Origin: Nocardiopsis_B mangrovi
Lineage (GTDB): Bacteria > Actinomycetota > Actinomycetes > Streptosporangiales > Streptosporangiaceae
DNA length: 64,000 nt
Direction of reading: 5' to 3'
Assembly (NCBI RefSeq): GCF_042653925.1
Contig: NZ_JBHSFQ010000019.1
Span: forward strand, 60,459-124,458
Each line of letters opens with the position of its first letter. Within the stretch, counting starts at the first letter, position 1. This document shows positions 24,128 through 31,688 of this stretch, in pieces. A program made the position numbers and the translations under genes. The notes under the pieces were generated by a model. It had not been told where the DNA came from. It did no database searches and saw nothing but the letters and a program-made list of their open reading frames with translations.

Positions 24128-26605
24128 TCAGCGGCGGATGCGGGCCATCTCGGGGTCGACCAGGGGTTCGGCGGCGACGGTCGCCGGGACCTTCTCGCCG
24201 AAGTAGGCGATGGAGACCGCCGTGCCCGGCACCGCGGCATGGGCGGGCAGCCAGGCGTAGGCGATCGGCCGGTCGATGGTGTAGCCGTAGGCGGCGCTGG
24301 TCACGTACCCGGCGGGGGCGCCGTCGACCAGGACGGGCTCCTTGCCCATGACCATGTGGCCGCGGTCGTCGAGGGTGAGGCACGCCAGCCGGCGCGCGGG
24401 CTCGCGCCCGGCCCGCTCCAGCAGGGCGGCGCGGCCGGTGAAGTCGCCCTTGTCCAGGCGCACCGCGAACCCCAGGCCCGCCTCGTAGGGGTCGTGCTCG
24501 GTGGTCATGTCGGTGCCCGAGGCCCGGTACCCCTTCTCCAGCCGCAGGCTGTTGAACGCGCTGCGCCCGGCGGCGATCACGCCCAGCGGGCGCCCCGCCT
24601 CCCACAGCGTGTCCCACAGCCGCAGCCCGAGGTCGGCGGTGGTGTACAGCTCCCAGCCGAGCTCGCCGACGTAGGAGACGCGCAGCGCGGTCACGGGTAC
24701 GTCGCCGATGTGGGCGCGCCGCGCCTTGAAGTACCCGAACCCGCTGTGCGAGAAGTCGTCGCGGGACAGCGGCTGCACCAGGTGGCGGGCGCGCGGCCCC
24801 CACACGCCGATGCAGGTGGTGCCGGCGGTGATGTCGCGGATGGCCACCGACCCGTCATCGGGGGCGTGGCGCAGGAGGTGGTCGAGGTCGAGGGGGCCGT
24901 TGGCGCCCACCTGGAAGCGGGTCTCGCCCAGCCGGGCCACGGTGAGGTCGCTGCGCACGCCGCCGGCGTCGTCGAGCAGCAGCGTGTAGGTGACCGAGCC
25001 CGGCTTCTTGCCCAGCCGGTTGGTGGTGAGCCGTTGCAGGAGGTCCAGGGCGCCCGGGCCGGTGACCTCCAGCCGGGTCAGCGGGGTCATGTCGTACAGC
25101 GCGACGCCCTCGCGGGTGGCGCGGGCCTCGGCGGCGGCGATGGGCGACCAGTAGCGGGCCGACCAGGGGTCGCGCTCGGGCACCTCGGCCCCCGGCAGCC
25201 GGGAGTTGGCCTCGAACCAGTGGGGGCGCTCCCAGCCCGCCGATTCCAGGAAGTAGGCGCCCAGGCTCTGCTGCCGGCCGTGGAACGGGCTGGTGCGCAG
25301 CGGGCGGGGCCGCTCGATGGGCTGGAGGGGGTGGACGACGTCGTAGACCTCCACGAAGTTCTGCCGGGCCCGCTCCTCGACGTAGGCCGGTGACAGCAGG
25401 GCCGGGTCGAACCGGTGGACGTCGCACTCGTGCACGTCGGTGCCGGGCCGGCCGTCGACCAGCCATTCGGCGACGGCCCGCGCCACGCCGGCGGAGTGGG
25501 TCACCCACACCGCTTCGGCCAGCCAGAACCCGCGCACCTCCCGGGACTCGCCCAGCAGCGGCATGCCGTCGGGCGTGAACGAGAACACGCCGTTGAAGCC
25601 CTCGGCGACTTCGGCGCCGGCCAGTCCGGGCAGCAGGGCGACGCTGTCGTCCCAGCTCGGCGCGAAGTCGTCGGGGGTGAACTCCAGCATGGAGGGCATG
25701 ACCGGGGCCGCGTCCGGTGCGGCGACGTCGTCCAGCGCCACCGGCATGGGGCGGTGGGCGTAGGAGCCGATGCCCAGGCGGTCCCCGTGCTCGCGGAAGT
25801 ACAGGTCGCGGTCCTGGTGGCGCAGCAGCGGCAGGGACGCCTCCTGCTCGTCGGTACTGCGGCCGCGCAGCTCCGGCAGCGGTCCCGTGGTGGCGTACTG
25901 GTGGGCGAGCGGCAGCAGCGGCACGTTCACGCCGGCCATGGCGCCGATCCGCGGACCCCAGAACCCGGCGGCGCAGACCACGACGTCGGCGGGGATGTCG
26001 CCGCGGTCGGTGCGCACCCCGCGGACACGCCCGCCGCGCACGTCGATGCCGGTGACCGTGTGGTGGGCGCGCAGCACCGCGCCGCGCGCCGCGGCCGAGC
26101 GCGCCTGCGCCTCGGCGGCGCGCAGCGCCTTGGCGATGCCGTCGTCGGGGGTGTGCAGGCCGCCGAGCACGGCTCCGGGTGCCAGCAGGGGCCACAGGCG
26201 CCGGCACTCCTCCTCGGAGACGAGCGAGGCGCGCACCCCCCACGACTCCGCCCAGCCGTGCTTGCGCTTGAGGTCGGCCCAGCGCTCGGGGGTGGTGGCC
26301 ACCTCAAGCCCGCCCACCGCCCGGAAGCACCAGCGGCCGTCGAGGTCGAGCCGCGCGTACTTGCGCACCGTGTAGGCGGCGAACTCGGTCATGGTCTTCG
26401 ACGCGTTGGTCTGGAACACCAGGCCGGGCGCGTGCGAGCTGGACCCTCCGGTGGCGAACAGCGGGCCTTGGTCGAGCACGGTGACGTCGGTCCAGCCGCG
26501 TTCGGTCAGCTCGTCGGCGAGGGCGCAGCCGACGATCCCGGCACCGATGATCACGACGCGCGGACCGGTGCCGGGGGAGGGGGCGGGGGCGGAGGAAGCA
26601 CTCAT
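24128..26605 (-). CDS. Dimethylglycine oxidase-like protein (FAD oxidase fused to GcvT-like folate domain)
   Basis: 825 residues, the usual length of dimethylglycine oxidases and sarcosine dehydrogenases. The N-terminal half is an FAD amine oxidase (VVIIGAGIVGCALADEL) with His58 in GGSSSHAPGLVF matching the histidine that holds covalent FAD. The second half is a glycine-cleavage T-protein-like tetrahydrofolate domain (GVALYDMTPLTRLEVTGPGA, YVGELGWELYTTADLG, AAGRSAFNSLRLEKGYRASG). It would oxidise dimethylglycine to sarcosine and pass the methyl carbon to folate as methylene-THF. First gene of the operon; the promoter lies in the divergent spacer at 26606-26996. Confidence 0.92.
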   Translation of the reverse strand: MSASSAPAPSPGTGPRVVIIGAGIVGCALADELTERGWTDVTVLDQGPLFATGGSSSHAPGLVFQTNASKTMTEFAAYTVRKYARLDLDGRWCFRAVGGLEVATTPERWADLKRKHGWAESWGVRASLVSEEECRRLWPLLAPGAVLGGLHTPDDGIAKALRAAEAQARSAAARGAVLRAHHTVTGIDVRGGRVRGVRTDRGDIPADVVVCAAGFWGPRIGAMAGVNVPLLPLAHQYATTGPLPELRGRSTDEQEASLPLLRHQDRDLYFREHGDRLGIGSYAHRPMPVALDDVAAPDAAPVMPSMLEFTPDDFAPSWDDSVALLPGLAGAEVAEGFNGVFSFTPDGMPLLGESREVRGFWLAEAVWVTHSAGVARAVAEWLVDGRPGTDVHECDVHRFDPALLSPAYVEERARQNFVEVYDVVHPLQPIERPRPLRTSPFHGRQQSLGAYFLESAGWERPHWFEANSRLPGAEVPERDPWSARYWSPIAAAEARATREGVALYDMTPLTRLEVTGPGALDLLQRLTTNRLGKKPGSVTYTLLLDDAGGVRSDLTVARLGETRFQVGANGPLDLDHLLRHAPDDGSVAIRDITAGTTCIGVWGPRARHLVQPLSRDDFSHSGFGYFKARRAHIGDVPVTALRVSYVGELGWELYTTADLGLRLWDTLWEAGRPLGVIAAGRSAFNSLRLEKGYRASGTDMTTEHDPYEAGLGFAVRLDKGDFTGRAALLERAGREPARRLACLTLDDRGHMVMGKEPVLVDGAPAGYVTSAAYGYTIDRPIAYAWLPAHAAVPGTAVSIAYFGEKVPATVAAEPLVDPEMARIRR

Positions 26606-26996
26606 CGCGGTGTCCCTTCTCAGGGAGGAGTGAGCACGGGAAGGAAGCCCGGGGGGATCGGGGGTTGCGTCAAGGGGGTTGCGTATGGCGCTACAGGGTG
26701 CGCGACTCCCAACACAGTGCAGCCCATGAGAGGCGCCGTCAAGACCACCGCCGTTACACCTTCTTTACCGTCGCGTTGCCGCGGAAAGGCGGAATCCCGG
26801 GGCTTGACGGCCGGGCGCGGGCGGCTGAGACTGTTGCGTATTCGACCTTTGGTTGCGCACTAGGGAACACTCTGCCCGTTTCGCCCGACCCCGGCGAACC
26901 GTGCCCGCACCACCACCCGTACCGCCGGACACCGGCCGCGCCCCCCTTCGGCGTGCCCGGAAACCCCCCGGCGGCGGTACCCCACGAGGAGGCGTG
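26606..26996. promoter_or_regulatory. Divergent promoter region with four GTTGCG(T/C) boxes
   Basis: The 391-bp spacer between the oxidase operon and the ferredoxin-reductase genes holds no gene. GTTGCGT occurs at 26664-26670, 26678-26684 and 26833-26839, and GTTGCGC at 26852-26858: two pairs, each near one of the divergent genes, with 14- and 19-base spacing. This arrangement suggests binding of one regulator controlling both transcripts. TTGACG at 26804-26809 could be a -35 element of the plus-strand promoter, but I see no convincing -10. Confidence 0.4.
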
Positions 26997-27413
26997 ATGC
27001 TCTACGCATGTCACCTGGACGATCTGCCCAAGGGGGAGTCCCTGCGCGTCGCCGCCGACGTGCCGATCGCGGTCTTCAACGTCGACGGTGAGATCTACGC
27101 CGTCGACGACACCTGCACCCACCAGAACGCCTCGCTGTCCGACGGCTGGCTGGAGGGCTGCTTCATCGAGTGCCCCCTGCACGAGGCGGCCTTCGACCTG
27201 CGCACGGGGATGCCCACCTGCCCGCCCGCCAAGCGCCCGGTGCGCACCCACCCGGTGACGGTGCGGCCGGACGGCCACGTCTACGTGCACGCCCCCGCCG
27301 CGGTCCCCGCCGCCCCCGCGGCGCCCCTCGCCTCCGCCGCTCCCGCCCCCGGCGCCCCCGCGCCGGCCCTCGCACCCGCCGTCCCCGCCGCGTCCGCGGG
27401 GGACGCCGCATGA
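26997..27413 (+). CDS. Rieske ferredoxin
   Basis: 138 residues from ATG 26997 (GAGGAGG upstream; GTG 26994 also possible). The Rieske [2Fe-2S] ligands are Cys40, His42 (CTHQNASLSDGW) and Cys59, His62 (CPLHEAAF), as in ferredoxins of aromatic-ring dioxygenases (about 105 residues). The C-terminal 35-residue Ala/Pro tail is extra and probably disordered. It should deliver electrons from the reductase encoded next (4-base overlap at the stop) to the Rieske oxygenase at 21700. Confidence 0.9.
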   Translation: MLYACHLDDLPKGESLRVAADVPIAVFNVDGEIYAVDDTCTHQNASLSDGWLEGCFIECPLHEAAFDLRTGMPTCPPAKRPVRTHPVTVRPDGHVYVHAPAAVPAAPAAPLASAAPAPGAPAPALAPAVPAASAGDAA

Positions 27414-28564
27414 GGGCCGTCACCGTGGTCGGCGCCTCCCTCGCCGGCCTCGGGGCCGCCCGCGCACTGCGCGAACAGGGCTTCGACGGCACCCTCACCG
27501 TCGTGGGCGAGGAGGCCCACGCGCCCTACGACCGCCCCCCGCTGTCCAAGGACTTCCTGCTCGGCAAGGCCGGCCCCGCCGACCTCGCACTGCACGACGA
27601 CGCCGATTCCGGCCTGGACATCCGCTGGCGCTTAGGCACCCGCGCCACCGGGCTCGACCCCCGACGGCGCGCGGTCCTGCTCGACGACGGCTCGGAGCTG
27701 GCCGGCGACGGCGTCGTCATCGCCACGGGCGCCACCCCCCGCAGGCTGCCCGGGACCGGCGGACCGGCCGGCGTCCACGTCCTGCGCACCCTCGACCACG
27801 CCGAGGCGCTGCGCGCCGACCTCACCGCGGGCACCCCGCGGGTCGCCGTGGTCGGCGGCTCCTTCATCGGCGCCGAGATCGCCTCCGCGTGCTCGGCGCT
27901 GGGCCTGGAGACGACCGTCATCGAGGCCGCCCCCCTCCCGCTCGCGCCGGTCCTGGGGGAGCAGATGGCCGCGCATTGCGCCGCCCTGCACGCCGACGCC
28001 GGCGTCCGGCTCCTGTGCGGGACCGGCGTGGCCCGGCTCTTGGGGGCCGGCCGGGTGACCGGGGTCGAACTCGCCGACGGCCGGCGCGTCCCCGCCGACG
28101 TGGTGGTCGTGGGGATCGGTGCCCGGCCCGTCACCGGGTGGCTGGCCGGGAGCGGGGTCGAGGTCGACGACGGGGTGGTGTGCGACCCCGGCTGCCGCAC
28201 CTCGCTCCCCGGCGTGGTGGCCGCCGGCGACGTCGCCCGCCTGCGCTCGGGCGGCGGCGGCAGCGCCCGCGCCGAGCACTGGAGCAGCGCCAACGACCAG
28301 CCCGCCGTTGCGGTCCGCAACCTCCTGGCCGGCGCCACCGTCCAGGAATACCGCCGTACCCCCTACTTCTGGTCCGACCAGTACGGCGTGCGGATCCAGT
28401 TCGCGGGGGAGGCCCGCCCCGGCGACACCGTCCGGGTGGTCGACGGCAGCCCCGCCGCCCGGTCCTTCGCCGCCGTCTACGAACGCGGCGGGACGGCCAC
28501 CGCCGCCCTCGCCCTCAACCGCCCGCGCCCCTTCACCCGCCTGCGCCGCACCATCGCCGCATGA
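27410..28564 (+). CDS. FAD-dependent ferredoxin reductase
   Basis: 384 residues from ATG 27410, ATGA overlap with the ferredoxin stop. A two-dinucleotide-fold flavoprotein of the BphA4/ThcD class: FAD motif VTVVGASLAGLGAARALREQG, YDRPPLSKDFLLG, NAD motif VAVVGGSFIGAEIASACS, and the second FAD segment PGVVAAGDVARL. The C-terminal domain includes PYFWSDQYGVRIQFAG. It would transfer electrons from NAD(P)H to the adjacent Rieske ferredoxin. In Pseudomonas the comparable step uses a single GbcB reductase; here the electron chain is split into two proteins. Confidence 0.92.
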   Translation: MRAVTVVGASLAGLGAARALREQGFDGTLTVVGEEAHAPYDRPPLSKDFLLGKAGPADLALHDDADSGLDIRWRLGTRATGLDPRRRAVLLDDGSELAGDGVVIATGATPRRLPGTGGPAGVHVLRTLDHAEALRADLTAGTPRVAVVGGSFIGAEIASACSALGLETTVIEAAPLPLAPVLGEQMAAHCAALHADAGVRLLCGTGVARLLGAGRVTGVELADGRRVPADVVVVGIGARPVTGWLAGSGVEVDDGVVCDPGCRTSLPGVVAAGDVARLRSGGGGSARAEHWSSANDQPAVAVRNLLAGATVQEYRRTPYFWSDQYGVRIQFAGEARPGDTVRVVDGSPAARSFAAVYERGGTATAALALNRPRPFTRLRRTIAA

Positions 28565-28626
28565 GCCCGCGGCGGCCGGAGGCCCCCCGCGGCGGCGGGG
28601 CTTCCGGGAGCGCCGACGCTACGCGG

Positions 28627-30621
28627 CTACTTGGGCCAGTAGAAGACGTCGGCGGTGGCCGAGGAGATGGTCGCCGGGGCGCCGCCGAACTGCGCCACCC
28701 GGACCCGCACCCGGCGGCCCTCGGCGAGGTTGCCCTTCCAGGAGTAGGTGAAGTGGCCGTTGCCGCCCACCTGGACGGGGGAGTCGATCGGGCGGTTGCG
28801 GGCGATCTCCCACCCGCCGCCGCCCTCCTCGTACTCCGTGGCACGGATCTGCACCTCGGCGCCCGCCGCCAGGCCCTCGATCGTGACGCCCACCGACAGG
28901 TCGTACAGCGCGCCGTCGGGCTCGTCGACGCCCACCAGCGAGAACAGCTCACCGGTGGCGCCGTCGTGGCGCCGGTCGAACTTCAGCGACGTCCACCGGT
29001 CCGAGGCGAGCTCCTGGGCATCGTCCTTCTCGAAGCGTCGGTGCTTGGGCATGTCGTCCTCTCCATCGGGCGGGAAGCCCCCACTGGGGGCCTTGCGGAA
29101 CGTGCCGTCGCGCACCATGGCGTAGGCCTTGTCGCCGGGGCACGAGGTGGAGATGAAGTCCCGGTGCCCCTTCACGGTGCGGGAGATGGAGGACTCGGGC
29201 TCCACCAGCCACTGGAGGAGCTGGCGCACCGCCTCGATCTGGGCGTCGGTGATCGGGTCGGTGGGGCCGGTGGCCAGGGTGACCGAGTAGTAGGTGGAAT
29301 TGCCGCCGGGCTGGGCGGCCTGCTGCTTGAACAGCCCCCGCCCCTCGATGACGTAGCCGTGCGGACAGGCCATGAAGGAGTTGCCGGTGAAGTACACCGT
29401 GCCCGCGCGCCGCGCCAGCCAGGTGCGGTCGGGGGTGGAGGGGCACCAGATGCGGCCGGTGTAGGTCTCGGTCGTGACGGAGAAGCCGATGGCGCGGTCG
29501 GCCGCCAGCGGAGCGAGGTGGGACTCGCTCCGCAGCTCCACCCGCCACCCGGCCCTGCCCGAGGGCGGCTCCGGGGGCGTGCGGCGCAGGACGGTGGCGT
29601 GCCCGGCGAGGATCGCGGCGAACTGGAACGCCTCGGCCAGCCGGCGGTCGACCGGCCCGAACGAGGCGGCCCCCGCCGCACCGCCGCCGCGGGCCGCGGT
29701 GGCCGCCTCGACGAACAGCGCCAGCTGCGCCCGGGTGAGGGTGCGCAGGAAGGAGTGGCGGGGCACGCCGCGGGGCGCGTGGTCCAGGGCGACCCTGGCG
29801 GCCTCGGGCCCCAGCCGGAACCGGGTGAGGACGCCGTCGGCGGACTCCCACCACCGCAGCAGCCCCCGCGGCGGAGCGCCCGGGCCCGGAAGCTCCGGCG
29901 ACGGCGGGCCGCACGTGGCGCGCAGCGCCGCCCTGACCCGCGTGGCCAGGCCGGGGTCGGCGACCTCGATGACGTGGCCCCCGCCCTCGTCGTCGGCGCG
30001 GCCCAGCGTGCAGCACCACGCGACCGACTCGACCAGGGGGTCGGACCACTTGGCCTCGGGCGGGAGGTCGCCGCACGGGGCGCCGAGCGGGATGCGGTCG
30101 CCGGGGCCGAGGCCGTCGGTGGTGGTCCAGCCGCGCCGGGGGGCCGCCGCGGGGCGCGCGGGGCCGGCGGGCCCGTGGGGGCGCACCACCGGCCACCGGT
30201 GGGCCGTGGTGGTCAGCGACGAATGGCCCTCGCCCTCCATGCGGACGAGCTCCCTGCGCATCGCCGGGAACTCGTTCACCGCGCCCAGCGGCTGCCAGCG
30301 GGACAGCCCGGTGGTGTGGTCGAGCGTGAGGACGGTGTCGCCCGGGGCGATCTGGAGGAAGCTCCGCCAGCCGTCCTCGGTGAGGATCTCGGTCTGCTCG
30401 TCGACGCAGTAGCCGATGTCGACCCAGCCGCGGGACGGCCCGGTGTGGAAGTTCCGGGTGTTGCGCCAGTAGGTGATACAGGACGAGTGGGATTTCTCGG
30501 CGAGCCGCTGATCCGAACTGTCGTAGTGGATGACCAGCCCCGACTTCGGGTCGGCCGAGGAGGCCGGGGAGGACCCCCAGCCGAGGTCGCTGCGGGAGAC
30601 ATAACGCTGTGGCTTTGGCAC
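28627..30621 (-). CDS. Intein-containing PGRP-type peptidoglycan amidase without signal peptide
   Basis: 664 residues from GTG 30621 (GAGGAGGGACC upstream). The N-terminal 71 residues and the part after residue 414 together make a PGRP/amidase_2 domain; between them sits a 343-residue intein (separate entry). Zinc ligands of the host: His32 (LVIHYDSSD), His486 (KGHRDF) and Cys494 (STSCPGD). Joining the halves rebuilds WVDIGYSFMACPHGYVIEGR, the family motif. After splicing the enzyme would be 321 residues, with a C-terminal beta-rich domain of about 150 residues that I do not recognise (DRWTSLKFDRRHDGATGE onward). No signal peptide is visible, so the protein resembles a phage endolysin or a cytoplasmically released lysin rather than a cell-wall amidase. 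No other phage genes are adjacent. Confidence 0.85.
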   Translation of the reverse strand: MPKPQRYVSRSDLGWGSSPASSADPKSGLVIHYDSSDQRLAEKSHSSCITYWRNTRNFHTGPSRGWVDIGYCVDEQTEILTEDGWRSFLQIAPGDTVLTLDHTTGLSRWQPLGAVNEFPAMRRELVRMEGEGHSSLTTTAHRWPVVRPHGPAGPARPAAAPRRGWTTTDGLGPGDRIPLGAPCGDLPPEAKWSDPLVESVAWCCTLGRADDEGGGHVIEVADPGLATRVRAALRATCGPPSPELPGPGAPPRGLLRWWESADGVLTRFRLGPEAARVALDHAPRGVPRHSFLRTLTRAQLALFVEAATAARGGGAAGAASFGPVDRRLAEAFQFAAILAGHATVLRRTPPEPPSGRAGWRVELRSESHLAPLAADRAIGFSVTTETYTGRIWCPSTPDRTWLARRAGTVYFTGNSFMACPHGYVIEGRGLFKQQAAQPGGNSTYYSVTLATGPTDPITDAQIEAVRQLLQWLVEPESSISRTVKGHRDFISTSCPGDKAYAMVRDGTFRKAPSGGFPPDGEDDMPKHRRFEKDDAQELASDRWTSLKFDRRHDGATGELFSLVGVDEPDGALYDLSVGVTIEGLAAGAEVQIRATEYEEGGGGWEIARNRPIDSPVQVGGNGHFTYSWKGNLAEGRRVRVRVAQFGGAPATISSATADVFYWPK
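29380..30408 (-). other. Intein (343 residues) inserted in the amidase DIGY/S motif
   Basis: Begins at Cys72 of the precursor (CVDEQTEILTEDGW, the N1 splicing motif with the first-residue Cys) and ends at Asn414 before Ser415 (TWLARRAGTVYFTGN-S). The B-block TxxH is visible as TTTAHRW (His141). Ser415 would be the +1 extein nucleophile. The penultimate residue is Gly instead of the usual His, a change seen in some phage-type inteins. The central 200 residues look like a worn LAGLIDADG homing-endonuclease region (ESVAWCCTLGRADDEGGG and TRAQLALFVEAATAARGGG) but lack clear catalytic acidic residues, so homing is probably lost. Confidence 0.85.
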
Positions 30622-30916
30622 GGTCCCTCCTCTGGAGGGAAGATAGCTCACTTCCGGTGCGCTGACGATCTCTATGGGTGAAATCCCGGCGCTCCACCCT
30701 TCTGAGCTGGAGCGGGAGGGAAAAGGAAGATCGGACCGGGCCCCGGGGCCGACCGCGCGGCCGGGAATGCCCGCCCGGTACCCCGCCGCCGGCGGACGCC
30801 CCCGCCGCCACCGGAGCCGCGCGGGCGCGCCTTCTTGCTAACGTTCCGACTGTCGTCCACGCCGGATCCGGCCCCCCGTCCGGAGTCCGGCCCGCACCGA
30901 GTCGAAAGCCCCCACT

Positions 30917-31633
30917 ATGCGCCTCCTGCCGCCCCCCGCCCTCCGCCGCGCCCTGCTGGCCTCGGGCGCCGCCCTCGCGACCGGCGCCCTGCTGTCCGGA
31001 TGCGACTCCGTCCCCTTCGACCTCGGCGACGACTTCGGCGACCTCGAACTCCCCGACTTCGCCAGCCCCTCGCCCTCAGCGTCGGAGGGTGCGGGCGAGG
31101 AGGCGGCGGCGCCCTACACGCTGCCCGCCTCCTGCGCCGACGCCGGGGCGGCCGACATCGTCGGCGGCCTCGTCCCCACGGGCGCGCAGGTCGACGAACA
31201 GGCCGGGCGGATCGAGGACGCGGCCGACGCCGAACAGGTGGCGTGCGTGTGGTCCGCGGGCGGCGCCGCGACGGGCACCCCGGCCGAGGGCGCAGGCGGC
31301 GGGGCGCCCCAGGCCGCCGAGACCATCGCGCTGGTCTTCACCGTCAACACCGACCCCTCCGACAGCGCCCAGGTGGTGCAGGTGCAGGGCGCCGAGGCCG
31401 AGGCCAACTGGGAGGTGGACGTCGACGTCAACAGCGACACCTACCGCACCGCCGCGACCGACTCCCTCGAAGGCGAGTTCGAGTACATCTCCACCGTCGA
31501 GGGCTCCACCCGCCACCTCTACCTCACCCTGCCCGGGGAGTTCCACATCACCGCCTCCGCGCTGCACTCCGACGCCACCCAGGAGCAGCTGGAGGAGATC
31601 GTCGTGCAGGCCGCCGAGCGGGCCAGGTCCTGA
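30917..31633 (+). CDS. Lipoprotein of unknown function
   Basis: 238 residues. Signal peptide with lipobox: RRALLASGAALATGALLSGCDS, the Cys at about residue 29. A low-complexity Asp/Ser/Pro segment follows, then a soluble domain with cysteines near residues 73 and 114 and the stretch TIALVFTVNTDPSDSAQVVQV. No family is recognised. It is encoded alone, divergent from the intein-bearing amidase (295-bp spacer) and convergent with the OmpA-domain lipoprotein gene. Confidence 0.75.
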   Translation: MRLLPPPALRRALLASGAALATGALLSGCDSVPFDLGDDFGDLELPDFASPSPSASEGAGEEAAAPYTLPASCADAGAADIVGGLVPTGAQVDEQAGRIEDAADAEQVACVWSAGGAATGTPAEGAGGGAPQAAETIALVFTVNTDPSDSAQVVQVQGAEAEANWEVDVDVNSDTYRTAATDSLEGEFEYISTVEGSTRHLYLTLPGEFHITASALHSDATQEQLEEIVVQAAERARS

Positions 31634-31650
31634 CCCGCCCCGCGGCGCCG

Positions 31651-31672
31651 CCCCGGGACCCGCGTCCCGGGG
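31651..31672. terminator. Hairpin between convergent lipoprotein genes
   Basis: Arms CCCCGGGAC (31651-31659) and GTCCCGGGG (31664-31672) around a 4-base loop in the 55-bp spacer, positioned to serve both genes. Confidence 0.6.
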
Positions 31673-31688
31673 CCGCCCGCGCGGGTCG

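Noticed and set aside
26804..26840. TTGACG as -35 of a sigma-70-type promoter for the ferredoxin gene
   Set aside because: Spacing of 17 leads to GAGACT, which is not a convincing -10; kept only as a note in the regulatory entry.
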